In this document: positions 52,733 through 61,240 of the stretch, piece by piece | Layout of the letters: each line of letters starts with the position of its first letter | Numbering within the stretch: position 1 is the first letter of the stretch | Source of the DNA: CAWBCR01 sp963787375 | GTDB taxonomy: Bacteria; Chloroflexota; Anaerolineae; Aggregatilineales; UBA3940 | Assembly (NCBI GenBank): GCA_963787375.1 | Contig: CAWBCR010000017.1 | Coordinates: 186,001 to 250,000 of the forward strand | Direction: 5' to 3' | Length of the DNA: 64,000 nt | Translations under genes and position numbers: made by a program | Notes under the pieces: generated by a model | What the model saw: only the letters and a program-made list of their open reading frames with translations | The model's database searches: none | Told to the model about the DNA's origin: nothing

Positions 52733-55003
52733 CTAGCGGATCGGGTTCGTCCGCAGCATGACAGTCTGCGCATCCAGGTTCGATAGGTTGGCCGTGATCT
52801 GCACCCACGTGCCCTCGGCGATCATCGTGACGCGCACAGCGCTGTCGTAGACAACGTGCTTCGGTACGCCGAAATCCGTTGGTACATCGAACACACCACT
52901 GACATTCTCCTCGACGGCTGCCGGCGCTTTGCTGATCAGCGATGGCCCACCCTCGGGCAGCACCTCGCCGGGCTGCGCAGCCCGCTCTTCGATCAGCACG
53001 AAGCGCGGGTCGGCGTCGTCCGTGTTGTAGTACGCCAGCCTGATCGTGCTGGTGTCGGATGAGAGGTTGGCCGTCAGGTCGAGCCCATCCGGCAGCCAGG
53101 TTGGCGCTATGGGCATGAAGCCGCCATCCGCCACCTCAGTAGAGTTGCCGGAGATCGGGTTGAAGAAGAAATACAGCCTGCTGCGCACCTGCACGCCTGC
53201 GGCAAAGTCGAGCGTCTCCTGCTCGCCCAGATTGGTCAGCAGCGTCAGGTATGCGCCGCTCGAGTGCCATGCCAGCCGGTAGCCGTCTGTAAAGTCGATA
53301 GTGGCGGGATAAGTTGGTGTGATGCCATCCGGCGCGGGACCACCCCCACCGCCGCCGCCCAGCGGTATGAGCTGCTGCCCATCCTGGAACGTTTGGCCGG
53401 TAAGCAGCGCGGTGCCGCTCTGCTTGTCTTGCAGCGCGGCGGGCTGCCCACCGACCGTCACCGGCTGGCCGTCGAGTGGCTGTTCGCTGTCCTGCATGAT
53501 GGTCAGGATAGCGAAGCGGTCGTTGCCATTGTAGTGCATCTCGGTGATGACCTGCTGGCCGTCTGTCGCGCTCATAGCGCCCCCGGTGTAGAAGTCGGGG
53601 GGCTGGCTGCCGCCAGCAGTGACATCGTAGCCAATCAGCCCACCTACCCTGGCCAGTGCCGCCGCATAGTCAATAACAGGGCCGATTTGAAAGTGCGCGC
53701 TGCTGGGCTGGATCGACGCTGCGAGCGTTTGCATTTCGTCCAGCGGCAGGTTCGAAAGCATCTCAACGCGTACGCCGTCCTGCGTCCACGTCAGGCGATA
53801 GGCGTTTGTGTAGTCGACGGTAGGCGGGTTGAGCTGTGGCTCGGCGTCCGGGCCGCCACCCCCACCCCCACCGCCGCCGATAGGCTGGCCGGGGAGGTCA
53901 AAGATATCATCGGCGAGGTGCGCGGTGCCGTCCAATCCCTCTTCGAGCACGCCCGGTTGCCCATTTACCTCGACCGGCTGCCCGCCGGGCAGCGGTGTGC
54001 CGGTGTCGGCCACCTGCCGCAGCACGACGAACTGCTGATTGCCGTAGTAGCGATCTTCGGTGCGCATTAGCCCGGCATCGATGGCGATAATGCCCTTCGA
54101 AGCGTAGAAGCCGTCGGGCTGGGTCGCCAGCGCAAAGGGGCTGAAAGTCAGCGCCAGGCCATCTGCGAACTGCTCGACGCTGGCGCGCGGCAGGCTCGAC
54201 CAGATGTGCAGGTAGCTGCCATGCGCCATCCACCACAGGTTGAGGCCGTCGGTATTCTGCCCGGCTGCCGTAAAACCGCCCGCGATCCCGGCCTGCTCGA
54301 CGGCGGGCTGGCTACCAATCGTGATCGCCGCCCCCTCCGGCAGCAAGTCGTCCGGCTGTGCAGGCCGTTGTTCGAGGATCAGGGTCTCGTCCTGCCCAAT
54401 AGTGAAGGTGACGCGCTGGCTCCAACCTTCCGGCGCGCTGTCAGTGATCATGCCGGTTGCGCCTTCCAGGCCAAGCAGCGGCTTCAATGGACGGAACGCC
54501 GCTGGAATGGCGGTCGGGGCCGGGGTGGCTGTTGCTTCAGGAGCGGAGGTCTCCGTTGGGGTGAGCGTATCCGCTGCGCTGGCTGGGCCGGGTTGGCTGC
54601 GTTGGCCTAGCTCAGGTACGAGGATCAGCCCCACAAATAAGACTACCATCACCACGACTGCTGCCAGCGAAAGCGCCCTCACAACAAGTGACTGTCGCAT
54701 CGGTCGATCCTCTCTGTGTGGCGTGTGCCTATGTGCCTGATTGGGTGAGACGTCAGCAGTGGAGGCTGGATCAAACACCAGCCGCGCGCGTAACTGATCC
54801 CAGGCACTCGCCGGGGCCTCGACGCGCGCCGCCTCGATCCGTAATACATGCTGCACCCGGCTCTGAACAGCCCACAGCGCGGCCATCTCGGCCTGACAGG
54901 CCGGGCAGTTCTCCAGGTGAGAGCGCAGCGCGTGCCCTTCTTCTGCTGCCACCTCGTCATCGAGGTAGGCTACCAGCCGCTCGCGTACATCATCGCACTT
55001 CAT
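52733..55003 (-). CDS. Large anti-sigma factor with zinc-finger motif and four DUF4367-like repeats
   Basis: The protein has 756 residues from ATG 55003. The N-terminus is an anti-sigma zinc-binding domain with H-x3-C-x2-C in HLENCPACQ. A transmembrane helix lies near residues 105-130 (ALSLAAVVVMVVLFVGLILVP), then a Thr/Pro/Ala linker. The exterior has four related beta units of about 140 residues. Each carries a pattern like RxAQPGDxLPEGxP, then a Gly-rich turn, then TxNLxxxE. Two Gly runs (about nine and seven residues) separate the middle units. It overlaps its ECF sigma gene by 14 bases, so translation is coupled. The long sensor is unusual for an anti-sigma factor, and its ligand is unknown. 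Confidence 0.82.
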   Translation of the reverse strand: MKCDDVRERLVAYLDDEVAAEEGHALRSHLENCPACQAEMAALWAVQSRVQHVLRIEAARVEAPASAWDQLRARLVFDPASTADVSPNQAHRHTPHREDRPMRQSLVVRALSLAAVVVMVVLFVGLILVPELGQRSQPGPASAADTLTPTETSAPEATATPAPTAIPAAFRPLKPLLGLEGATGMITDSAPEGWSQRVTFTIGQDETLILEQRPAQPDDLLPEGAAITIGSQPAVEQAGIAGGFTAAGQNTDGLNLWWMAHGSYLHIWSSLPRASVEQFADGLALTFSPFALATQPDGFYASKGIIAIDAGLMRTEDRYYGNQQFVVLRQVADTGTPLPGGQPVEVNGQPGVLEEGLDGTAHLADDIFDLPGQPIGGGGGGGGGPDAEPQLNPPTVDYTNAYRLTWTQDGVRVEMLSNLPLDEMQTLAASIQPSSAHFQIGPVIDYAAALARVGGLIGYDVTAGGSQPPDFYTGGAMSATDGQQVITEMHYNGNDRFAILTIMQDSEQPLDGQPVTVGGQPAALQDKQSGTALLTGQTFQDGQQLIPLGGGGGGGPAPDGITPTYPATIDFTDGYRLAWHSSGAYLTLLTNLGEQETLDFAAGVQVRSRLYFFFNPISGNSTEVADGGFMPIAPTWLPDGLDLTANLSSDTSTIRLAYYNTDDADPRFVLIEERAAQPGEVLPEGGPSLISKAPAAVEENVSGVFDVPTDFGVPKHVVYDSAVRVTMIAEGTWVQITANLSNLDAQTVMLRTNPIR

Positions 55004-55574
55004 CTGACACCTCCTCGCCGGTCTGCACACTGGGCGGCGATGCGCGGTCGATATTGTCGCTTTCGCTAAGGCGTGCCCGCATGGCATTCAGCGCCGCATT
55101 CAGACGCGACTTGACTGTGCCCAGCGGTACATTCAGCACATCCGCGATCTCCGCATAGGGCAAGCCCCACGCGTAGCGCAGCACGACCGCAGCACGCAGC
55201 GGCTCGCTAAGCCCGTTCAGCGCCTGCCGGATCAGGTCGTCACGCTCGGCAAGCCCTTCCGGCGATGTCCGCCCGCTGCCATTGCGTCGGTCCAGGTCTG
55301 TCGGATCGGCGGAGTCAGGACGACGGCGGCGCTGCCGATTCAGGCAGTGGTTGACGGTGACACGATATAGCCAGGTTGTCACCGCCCCGCGTGCGGGGTC
55401 ATAGCTGCCCGGCGAGCGGTACACGCGCAGGAATACCTCCTGCAGCGCGTCCTCCGCTTCGTGCGTGTCGTCGAGCAGCAGATAGGCGGTGCGGTAGACG
55501 AGGTTCTTGTACTGCTCGAAGAACACAGCGAATGCGTCCTCATCGCCTGCGTGGGTGCGTTGAAACCAGTCCAT
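54990..55574 (-). CDS. ECF-family RNA polymerase sigma factor
   Basis: A 194-residue ECF factor. Region 2 lies at about residues 10-85 (FAVFFEQYKNLVYRTAYLLL, EAEDALQEVFLRVYRSPG, GAVTTWLYRVTVNHCLNRQ). Region 4 lies at about 115-170 (LNGLSEPLRAAVVLRYAWGLPYAEIADVLNVPLGTVKSRLNAALN). The linker is Arg/Asp-rich. Its stop lies inside the start of the membrane anti-sigma gene, a coupling that keeps the two proteins in balance. It is the third ECF/anti-sigma pair in the window. Targets are unknown. Confidence 0.92.
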   Translation of the reverse strand: MDWFQRTHAGDEDAFAVFFEQYKNLVYRTAYLLLDDTHEAEDALQEVFLRVYRSPGSYDPARGAVTTWLYRVTVNHCLNRQRRRRPDSADPTDLDRRNGSGRTSPEGLAERDDLIRQALNGLSEPLRAAVVLRYAWGLPYAEIADVLNVPLGTVKSRLNAALNAMRARLSESDNIDRASPPSVQTGEEVSDEVR

Positions 55575-55824
55575 GCGTGATCTCTCCCTCGCGAGGGGGT
55601 TGCCTCATATAACTGTACACGTATCGGTGCGATTTGGTTCGATGAGAAGATCGCACGGGGCTGAGGTGCGCAGAGCGCACCTGGACTGCACGCCACCGGG
55701 CATCAATGAGGAGAATCGGGAAAGTCCTGTTATCTACGAGGAAATTCGGCAGTCAGCAGCTATTCCCTCGCGACTGTTGCCTCGGCATTCACCATTGCTA
55801 GAGTTGTTGAAGGCCGATGCCCTC

Positions 55825-57432
55825 TCAATGCTGGCCGCTAACGGGTTGCTTCGTCCACTTACCGTCTACTATCCGCCAGATCTCCAGTGGGTTGGCATCC
55901 CTGAGCGCCTCTGGCAGCAGAACGTCAGGCATGTCTTGGTAGGCAACGGGTCTCATAAACCGCTTGATAGCCATCATGCCGACCGAGGTCATCGCCGGAG
56001 CGGTCGTCGCCGGATATGGGCCGCCATGCTGCATGGCGTGAACAACCTCGACCCCGGTGGGGAAGCCGTTCCAGAGCAGCCTGCCGCATTTCTCTCTCAG
56101 CCGGTTGAATACCAGGCTTGCTGTATTACCCTCGCTGCGACCTGCCTGGACAGTACCTGTCAGCGTACCGTGCAGCGTATCGATGGCTGCCAGCATGTCT
56201 TCGAGCGTGTCACACAGCACGAACAGCGTCACCGGGCCGAAATGCTCGCGCTGAAGGCCAGGCTCGGATCGGAAGGCCTCCGAGCTGACCTGCATCACCG
56301 TGTGCGGATAGCAGAAGAAGCTCTCACTGGCACCAACACCTCCGATGAGCACCGCAACGTCCGGATTCTGCGCAGTCGTGTTGACGGCTTCTTGCAGACC
56401 TTTCTCGATCTTCTCATTGAGCAGCACGCCAGGCCGTGCCTGGTGCATCTTCTCGACGAAGGCTTTGATGAAATCCTGTGTACGCGGATCGTCTATCGCG
56501 AAGATCAGGCCGGGATTGGTGCAGTACTGCCCCGAGCCAAGTGTAACCGATTGCAGCAGCCCGTCACTCAGCGTGTCGGCGCGCTCGGCGATGGCACCGG
56601 GCAAAAGAACCACCGGGTTGATACTGCCCATCTCTGCATAAACCGGAATCGGAACAGGCCGCGCGGATGCAGCATTGAACAGCGCGCGCCCCGCGCGCAG
56701 CGAGCCGGTAAAGCCCACCGCGGCAATTCCTGGATGCCTCACCAGGGCCAACCCTGCTTCTATCGCCTCAGCCTGTAGAAGCGAGAAGAAGCCTGGCGGG
56801 AAGCCGCTGTTCGTGATGGCCCTGTTGACGGCAGCGGCAAACAACTCTGACGTTGCAGGATGGCTCGGGTGACCCTTTACAATCACCGGGCAGCCGGCGG
56901 CAAACGCCGAGGCCGTGTCTCCCCCGGCGACGGCGAAGGCAAATGGAAAATTGCTCGCCGAAAACACCGTAACGGGTCCCAGTGGGAACAGCATGCGGCG
57001 GATTGAAGGGCGCGGGGCGGGCTGCCGATCAGGCTGAGCGGTGTCGATCACCGCTTCTACATAGGATCCCTCGCGCAGCAGGTCCCCGAACTTGCGGAGC
57101 TGGCCCGTCGTGCGCTGCCGCTCGCCTGTCAGCCGGGGAATCCCCAGACCGGTTTCAAGATCGGCGACTTCGAGCAGTTGGTCTCCAAGCGCTTCGATCT
57201 CGTCTGCCACGTTTGCCAGGAAGGTGGCCAGCCTCGCGGCAGGATAGTCGCGTGTTTCTTCGTAAGTGCTGACTGCCGCCTCCACTGCGTGGTTAATCTC
57301 CTCTTCTGTCGCCTCGAAGAAAGGCCGGTCGATGCGGGTTCTGGTTCGAGGGTTAAACCCGCAGAAAGTCTGTTGGCTGGCATGGCCTGGCTGGCCCGCA
57401 ACGATACTTACGCCTGTAAACTCGTACGGCAT
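55825..57432 (-). CDS. Alpha-ketoglutaric-semialdehyde-type aldehyde dehydrogenase (NADP+)
   Basis: The protein has 535 residues from ATG 57432, preceded by GAGGAGG. It follows the KGSADH-type pattern of the aldehyde dehydrogenase family: FPLGPVTVFSASNFPFAFAVAGGDTASAFAAGCPVIVKGHPSHP in the cofactor domain, GFTGSLRAGRALFNAA, the active-site Glu in PVYAEMGSINPV, and the nucleophile Cys in GSGQYCTNPGLIF. Relatives oxidise 2,5-dioxopentanoate to 2-oxoglutarate, the last step of pentose and sugar-acid breakdown, or aldehydes of similar size. No other sugar-acid gene is next to it. It is divergent from the recombinase gene. Confidence 0.9.
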   Translation of the reverse strand: MPYEFTGVSIVAGQPGHASQQTFCGFNPRTRTRIDRPFFEATEEEINHAVEAAVSTYEETRDYPAARLATFLANVADEIEALGDQLLEVADLETGLGIPRLTGERQRTTGQLRKFGDLLREGSYVEAVIDTAQPDRQPAPRPSIRRMLFPLGPVTVFSASNFPFAFAVAGGDTASAFAAGCPVIVKGHPSHPATSELFAAAVNRAITNSGFPPGFFSLLQAEAIEAGLALVRHPGIAAVGFTGSLRAGRALFNAASARPVPIPVYAEMGSINPVVLLPGAIAERADTLSDGLLQSVTLGSGQYCTNPGLIFAIDDPRTQDFIKAFVEKMHQARPGVLLNEKIEKGLQEAVNTTAQNPDVAVLIGGVGASESFFCYPHTVMQVSSEAFRSEPGLQREHFGPVTLFVLCDTLEDMLAAIDTLHGTLTGTVQAGRSEGNTASLVFNRLREKCGRLLWNGFPTGVEVVHAMQHGGPYPATTAPAMTSVGMMAIKRFMRPVAYQDMPDVLLPEALRDANPLEIWRIVDGKWTKQPVSGQH

Positions 57433-57607
57433 ATTGGCCTCCTCCTCGCGATTCAGTCGATACCCGGCAATGCGTATTCTGCTGAACAGGTTCATATCAT
57501 AACAGATGTCGTTCCGCAAGGATGGCACGACTTCGGCACAGGGTAGAAGGTCTTCCGGCTCAGGGAGTGACCGCATTCGGGCCGGCCACCTGCACAGAAT
57601 TCGCGTT

Positions 57608-57635
57608 TTGTCGGTTCTGTCCAGGCGTGTATACT
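57608..57635 (+). promoter_or_regulatory. Promoter of the recombinase gene
   Basis: TTGTCG (57608-57613) and TATACT (57630-57635) lie 16 bases apart, about 55 bases ahead of ATG 57690. This supports that start over the longer open frame. Confidence 0.5.
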
Positions 57636-57689
57636 GGAGTGCGTCGATTAATCAGCACCAAATCACGCGAATTGAAAGCGAGCCTGTCC

Positions 57690-58766
57690 ATGCCGCGCAA
57701 CGCACCTGAGCCCGACGACGACATCCTTTCCGGCGACATCATCGACGACGAGCGTGCCATTGTGCCGATGCGCCCCTTCGACGCGCTGGCCGAGGCCGGC
57801 CAGATCGCCAACGAAGCGGCAGCACAGGGCGTCTTTGCCGATTACATCAGCCGCCGCTCTGACAACACGCTGCGCCGCCAGAACGCCGACCTCCGGCTGT
57901 TCGCGGAATACCTGGACCAGGCCGGCGTCGCACGGGACGGCGACGCCATGCAGCGCGACGCCGAGCCGTGGAGCGGCATGACGTGGGGCATCGTCGAAGG
58001 CTTCAAACGCTGGATGCTGTCCGAAGGCTACGCGGTCGGCAGCGTCAACGTGCGCCTGTCGACCATCAAAACCTATGCCAAGCTGGCCTTCAAAGCCGGG
58101 GCCATTGACGGCACCGAGCACTCGATGATCCGGCAGGTGGTCGGCTACAGCCACAAAGAGAGCAAGCGCGTCGACCAGAAGCGGCGCATCACGCGCATTG
58201 GGGAAAAGAAGGCTGAGCCAGTCCGGCTGACGGCTGAGCAGGCGCTCCTGCTCAAGAGCCAGCCTGATACATCACAGGGCCGCCGCGACACACTGCTGAT
58301 GTGCCTGCTGCTCGACCACGGCCTCCGCTGCGGCGAGGTGGCGATTCTCAAAGTTGAAAACGTCGATCTAAAAACGGGCCAGTTGGGTTTTTACCGGCCT
58401 AAAGTTGACAAGGAACAGGTGCACAGGCTGACCTCCGACACCCTCCGTGCGGCTTATGCGTGGTTTACCAGCGGCGATGCGCCTGAGCATGGGCCGCTGC
58501 TGCGTGGCAGCCGCAAAGGCGGCGAGCTGACCGATGCGGGCATGACCGAGCGCGCCATCACCAAGCGGGTGCGATACCTGGGCCGCCGGCTTGGCCTGGA
58601 GCGGCTCAGCGCCCACGACTGCCGCCACTTCTGGGCATCGCACGCAGCGCAGAGTGGCACCGATCCCTTCGCGCTGCAAGAAGCCGGTGGCTGGAACAGC
58701 CTGGCCATGCCGCGCCGCTACGTCGAGGAGTCCAAGATCGCCAACCAGGGCGTTAAGGGCTTCTGA
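57690..58766 (+). CDS. Tyrosine recombinase (phage-integrase family)
   Basis: The protein has 358 residues from ATG 57690. The N-terminal region (about 50-160) is a core-binding, SAM-like domain (NTLRRQNADLRLFAEYLDQAG ... VRLSTIKTYAKLAFKAG). The catalytic domain has the first Arg in LLLDHGLRCGEVAILKVENVDL, the box-II His-x-x-Arg in SAHDCRHFWASH, GGWNS, and the nucleophile Tyr in RRYVEE. Such enzymes integrate or resolve mobile DNA. No tRNA, attachment repeat or cargo was found on either side, so it may be a lone survivor or a chromosomal Xer-like enzyme. It converges on the pst operon. Confidence 0.9.
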   Translation: MPRNAPEPDDDILSGDIIDDERAIVPMRPFDALAEAGQIANEAAAQGVFADYISRRSDNTLRRQNADLRLFAEYLDQAGVARDGDAMQRDAEPWSGMTWGIVEGFKRWMLSEGYAVGSVNVRLSTIKTYAKLAFKAGAIDGTEHSMIRQVVGYSHKESKRVDQKRRITRIGEKKAEPVRLTAEQALLLKSQPDTSQGRRDTLLMCLLLDHGLRCGEVAILKVENVDLKTGQLGFYRPKVDKEQVHRLTSDTLRAAYAWFTSGDAPEHGPLLRGSRKGGELTDAGMTERAITKRVRYLGRRLGLERLSAHDCRHFWASHAAQSGTDPFALQEAGGWNSLAMPRRYVEESKIANQGVKGF

Positions 58767-58863
58767 GCCATCGCGCGCCGGGCGCGCATCGTACCGCTTT
58801 CCCATGCTCCCAGAAAATCGTCGGACGGGTGCGCAGGCGCGGATCTGACTGGCCCGCTCCGCC

Positions 58864-59619
58864 TTACCCACGGCGACCGGTGATATATGCCTCGGTCAAT
58901 GCCTGTTTGGGATTGCGGAAGAGATCATCTGTGAGGCCGAATTCGATCAGCTCACCCAGCCAGAAAAAGCCCGTCCAGTGTGATGCACGCGCTGCCTGCT
59001 GCATGTTGTGCGTGACGATCACGATGGTATAGTCCTCGGCAAGCTGGCGCATCAACTCTTCGACGTGCAGCGTGGCGACCGGGTCCAGCGCCGAGCACGG
59101 CTCGTCCATCAGGATAACCTCCGGTTTGACGGCAATCGCCCGCGCGATGCATAGGCGCTGCTGCTGGCCCGGGTTCAGATTCAGCGCGGAGTCGTACAGC
59201 CGGTGCTTGACCTCATTCCACAGCGCGGCGCCGCGCAAGCTGCCTTCCACCATCTGGTCGAGATTCCCATCTTTGACCATCCCCAGCACGCGCGGGCCGA
59301 AAGCCACATTGTCATACACCGTCTGTGGAAACGGGTTGGGACGTTGAAAGACCATCCCGACCCGCTGGCGTAGCTCGGTCACGTCCACACCCGGATCGTA
59401 GATATCCTCACCGTCCAGCAGCACAGCACCTTCAGTCCGGGTGTTCTTGATGGTCTCGTTCATGCGGTTCAGCGCGCGCAGAAAAGTCGATTTGCCGCAG
59501 CCGGATGGGCCGATCAGCGCGGTGATCTGGTTGGCCTTGAAGCTGACGTTCAGGCTCTTGAGGGCCTGGAAATCCCCATAGTAGAAGCTGAAATCGCGCA
59601 CTTCGATCTTGGTGTCCAT
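58864..59619 (-). CDS. pstB: Phosphate ABC importer ATPase PstB, copy 2 (altered signature motif)
   Basis: The protein has 251 residues. Walker A GPSGCGKST, Q-loop VFQRPNPFPQTVYDNVAFG, Walker B VILMDEPCSALDP with catalytic Glu173, and the switch His in VTHNMQQAAR are all as in normal PstB. The signature motif, LSGGQ in relatives, reads LNPGQ (Asn149-Pro150), which should weaken this subunit's contribution to the opposite ATP site. Its start shares one base with the stop of the other PstB gene (ATG at 59619). It is the last gene of the pst operon. Together with the copy at 59619-60392 it could form a heterodimer with one working ATP site. Confidence 0.92.
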   Translation of the reverse strand: MDTKIEVRDFSFYYGDFQALKSLNVSFKANQITALIGPSGCGKSTFLRALNRMNETIKNTRTEGAVLLDGEDIYDPGVDVTELRQRVGMVFQRPNPFPQTVYDNVAFGPRVLGMVKDGNLDQMVEGSLRGAALWNEVKHRLYDSALNLNPGQQQRLCIARAIAVKPEVILMDEPCSALDPVATLHVEELMRQLAEDYTIVIVTHNMQQAARASHWTGFFWLGELIEFGLTDDLFRNPKQALTEAYITGRRG

Positions 59620-60392
59620 CAGCCGAACCGTCCTGTGACGTAATCCTCTGTGCGCTGATCCTGCGGTCTGGTGAACAGTTCGCCCGCCGCGCCCACTTCG
59701 ACCAGCTCGCCGTCCAGTAGAAAGGCGGCGTGATCGGCGACGCGCGCCGCCTGCTGGACACTGTGCGGCACCATGATGATCGTGTAACGCTGCTTGAGGT
59801 CATTCAGCGAGTCTTCGACGATACCGGTCGACAGCGGGTCAAGGCCGGAGGTCGGGTTGTCGAGCAGGATGACGTCCGGCTCAAGGGCCAGGCTGCGAGC
59901 CAGGCACAGTCGCTGCTGCTGCCCGCCTGACAGCGCGAAGGCCGACCGGTCCAGACGGTCGCTGACCTCGTCCCACAGCGCGGCCTGTTTAAGCGAGTTG
60001 ACCACCCGCTCCTCCAGCACATACGGGTCGCGGATGCCGGCCATCCGGGGGCCGTATGTCAGGTTGTCGCGGATGCTGCCGGGCAGCGGTGTGGGGATCG
60101 CAAAGACCATGCTGAGCCGCCGCCGCAGGCCGGCTACGTCGACGCTCCGCTCAAAAATACTCCTGCCGTTGAACAGGATATCGCCCTGGTAATGTGCGCC
60201 TTCGAGCAGGTCCGATAGCCGGTTCAGCAGCCGCAGCAGGGTGCTTTTCCCGCTGCGGGAGGGGCCAAACAGCACGAATACCTCGTTGCCGGCGATGTCC
60301 AGCGAGATGTTCTTGAGCGCTTCCGTCCCGTCGGCGTAAGTAAAATACAGGCTCTCAATATGCAGCACCGGTGCTCTGCCAGAGTCGGACAT
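59619..60392 (-). CDS. pstB: Phosphate ABC importer ATPase PstB, copy 1 (degenerate Walker B and Q-loop)
   Basis: The protein has 257 residues from ATG 60392. Walker A is present (GPSRSGKST) and the signature is perfect (LSGGQQQRLCLAR). The Q-loop Gln is Ala98 (VFAIPTPLPG). The catalytic Glu after Walker B is Asn179 (LLDNPTSGLDP). The switch His remains (VPHSVQQAAR). Its own ATP site should hydrolyse poorly or not at all, but its signature can complete the site of the second PstB. Both genes lie back to back downstream of pstA. A start at 60401 is also possible. Confidence 0.9.
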   Translation of the reverse strand: MSDSGRAPVLHIESLYFTYADGTEALKNISLDIAGNEVFVLFGPSRSGKSTLLRLLNRLSDLLEGAHYQGDILFNGRSIFERSVDVAGLRRRLSMVFAIPTPLPGSIRDNLTYGPRMAGIRDPYVLEERVVNSLKQAALWDEVSDRLDRSAFALSGGQQQRLCLARSLALEPDVILLDNPTSGLDPLSTGIVEDSLNDLKQRYTIIMVPHSVQQAARVADHAAFLLDGELVEVGAAGELFTRPQDQRTEDYVTGRFG

Positions 60393-60394
60393 CG

Positions 60395-61240
60395 TCACCA
60401 TTCCCTGCGCCGGCGCATGTGGGTGCGGACCAGCGTCGCGACCAGCGTCATCGACAGGATTAGCAGCAGCAGCACCAGCGCCGTCCCGTACTGGAGCCGT
60501 AATGGCATATTGGGCACCTGCGTCGATATGACGTACAGATGATAGGGTAGCGCCATCGTCTGGTCGAAGATGGAGTGAGGGAGGGTCGGCAGGTAGAACG
60601 CCGCGACGGTGAACAGCAGCGGCGCTGTCTCTCCCGCCGCCCGGCTGAGGCCCAGAATGATGCCGGTGATGATGCCGGGCAGCGCCTGGGGCAGCACCTG
60701 ATGCCAGATCGTCTGCCAGCGGGTGGCCCCCAGGCTGTAGCTGACCAGCCGGAAGCGCTGCGGGACGGCCAGAATCGCCTCTTCCGCCGTGCTGATCACC
60801 ACCGGCAGCGTCATAATGCCCAGCGTCAGCGAGCCGGCGATGATCGACGTGCCCAGATGCAGGAACAGCACGAAGGCCCCCAGCCCGAACAGCCCGTACA
60901 CAATCGACGGGATGCCCGCCAGGTTGACGATAGCCAGCCGGACGTAACGTGTCAGCCGATTGTCGCCGGCATATTCGGCCAGGTAGATCGCCGCGCCGAT
61001 GGCGAGCGGGATGCACACGATGGCGGTGCCAACGGTCAGAAAGATCGTTCCCAGGATGGCGGGCATGATGCCGCCCTCTGTCATGCCGTTGCGCGGCGGC
61101 GCGCTGAGGAACTCCCAGTTAATGGCCCCTGCCCCTTGAATGACGATGTAGGCGATCACCAGCACGATGGGAATCACGACCAGCACCGCCACCGCCGTGA
61201 TGACGCCAACCGCGATTTTCTGCGCCTGCTGCCGCTTCAC
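60395..61240 (-). CDS. pstA: Phosphate ABC importer permease PstA
   Basis: A 281-residue permease from GTG 61240, preceded by AAAGGAGCAG. About six transmembrane helices are present. Family markers are APPRNGMTEGGIMPAILGTIFLT near residue 45, IYLAEYAGDN, ILAVPQRFRLVSYSLGATRWQTIWHQVLP, the coupling loop, and GLSRAAGETAPLLFTVAAF. It forms the inner-membrane channel with PstC. The start overlaps the pstC stop by four bases (GTGA). The long open frame to 61582 is only the reverse shadow of pstC. The stop is two bases before the first pstB. Confidence 0.93.
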   Translation of the reverse strand: MKRQQAQKIAVGVITAVAVLVVIPIVLVIAYIVIQGAGAINWEFLSAPPRNGMTEGGIMPAILGTIFLTVGTAIVCIPLAIGAAIYLAEYAGDNRLTRYVRLAIVNLAGIPSIVYGLFGLGAFVLFLHLGTSIIAGSLTLGIMTLPVVISTAEEAILAVPQRFRLVSYSLGATRWQTIWHQVLPQALPGIITGIILGLSRAAGETAPLLFTVAAFYLPTLPHSIFDQTMALPYHLYVISTQVPNMPLRLQYGTALVLLLLILSMTLVATLVRTHMRRRREW

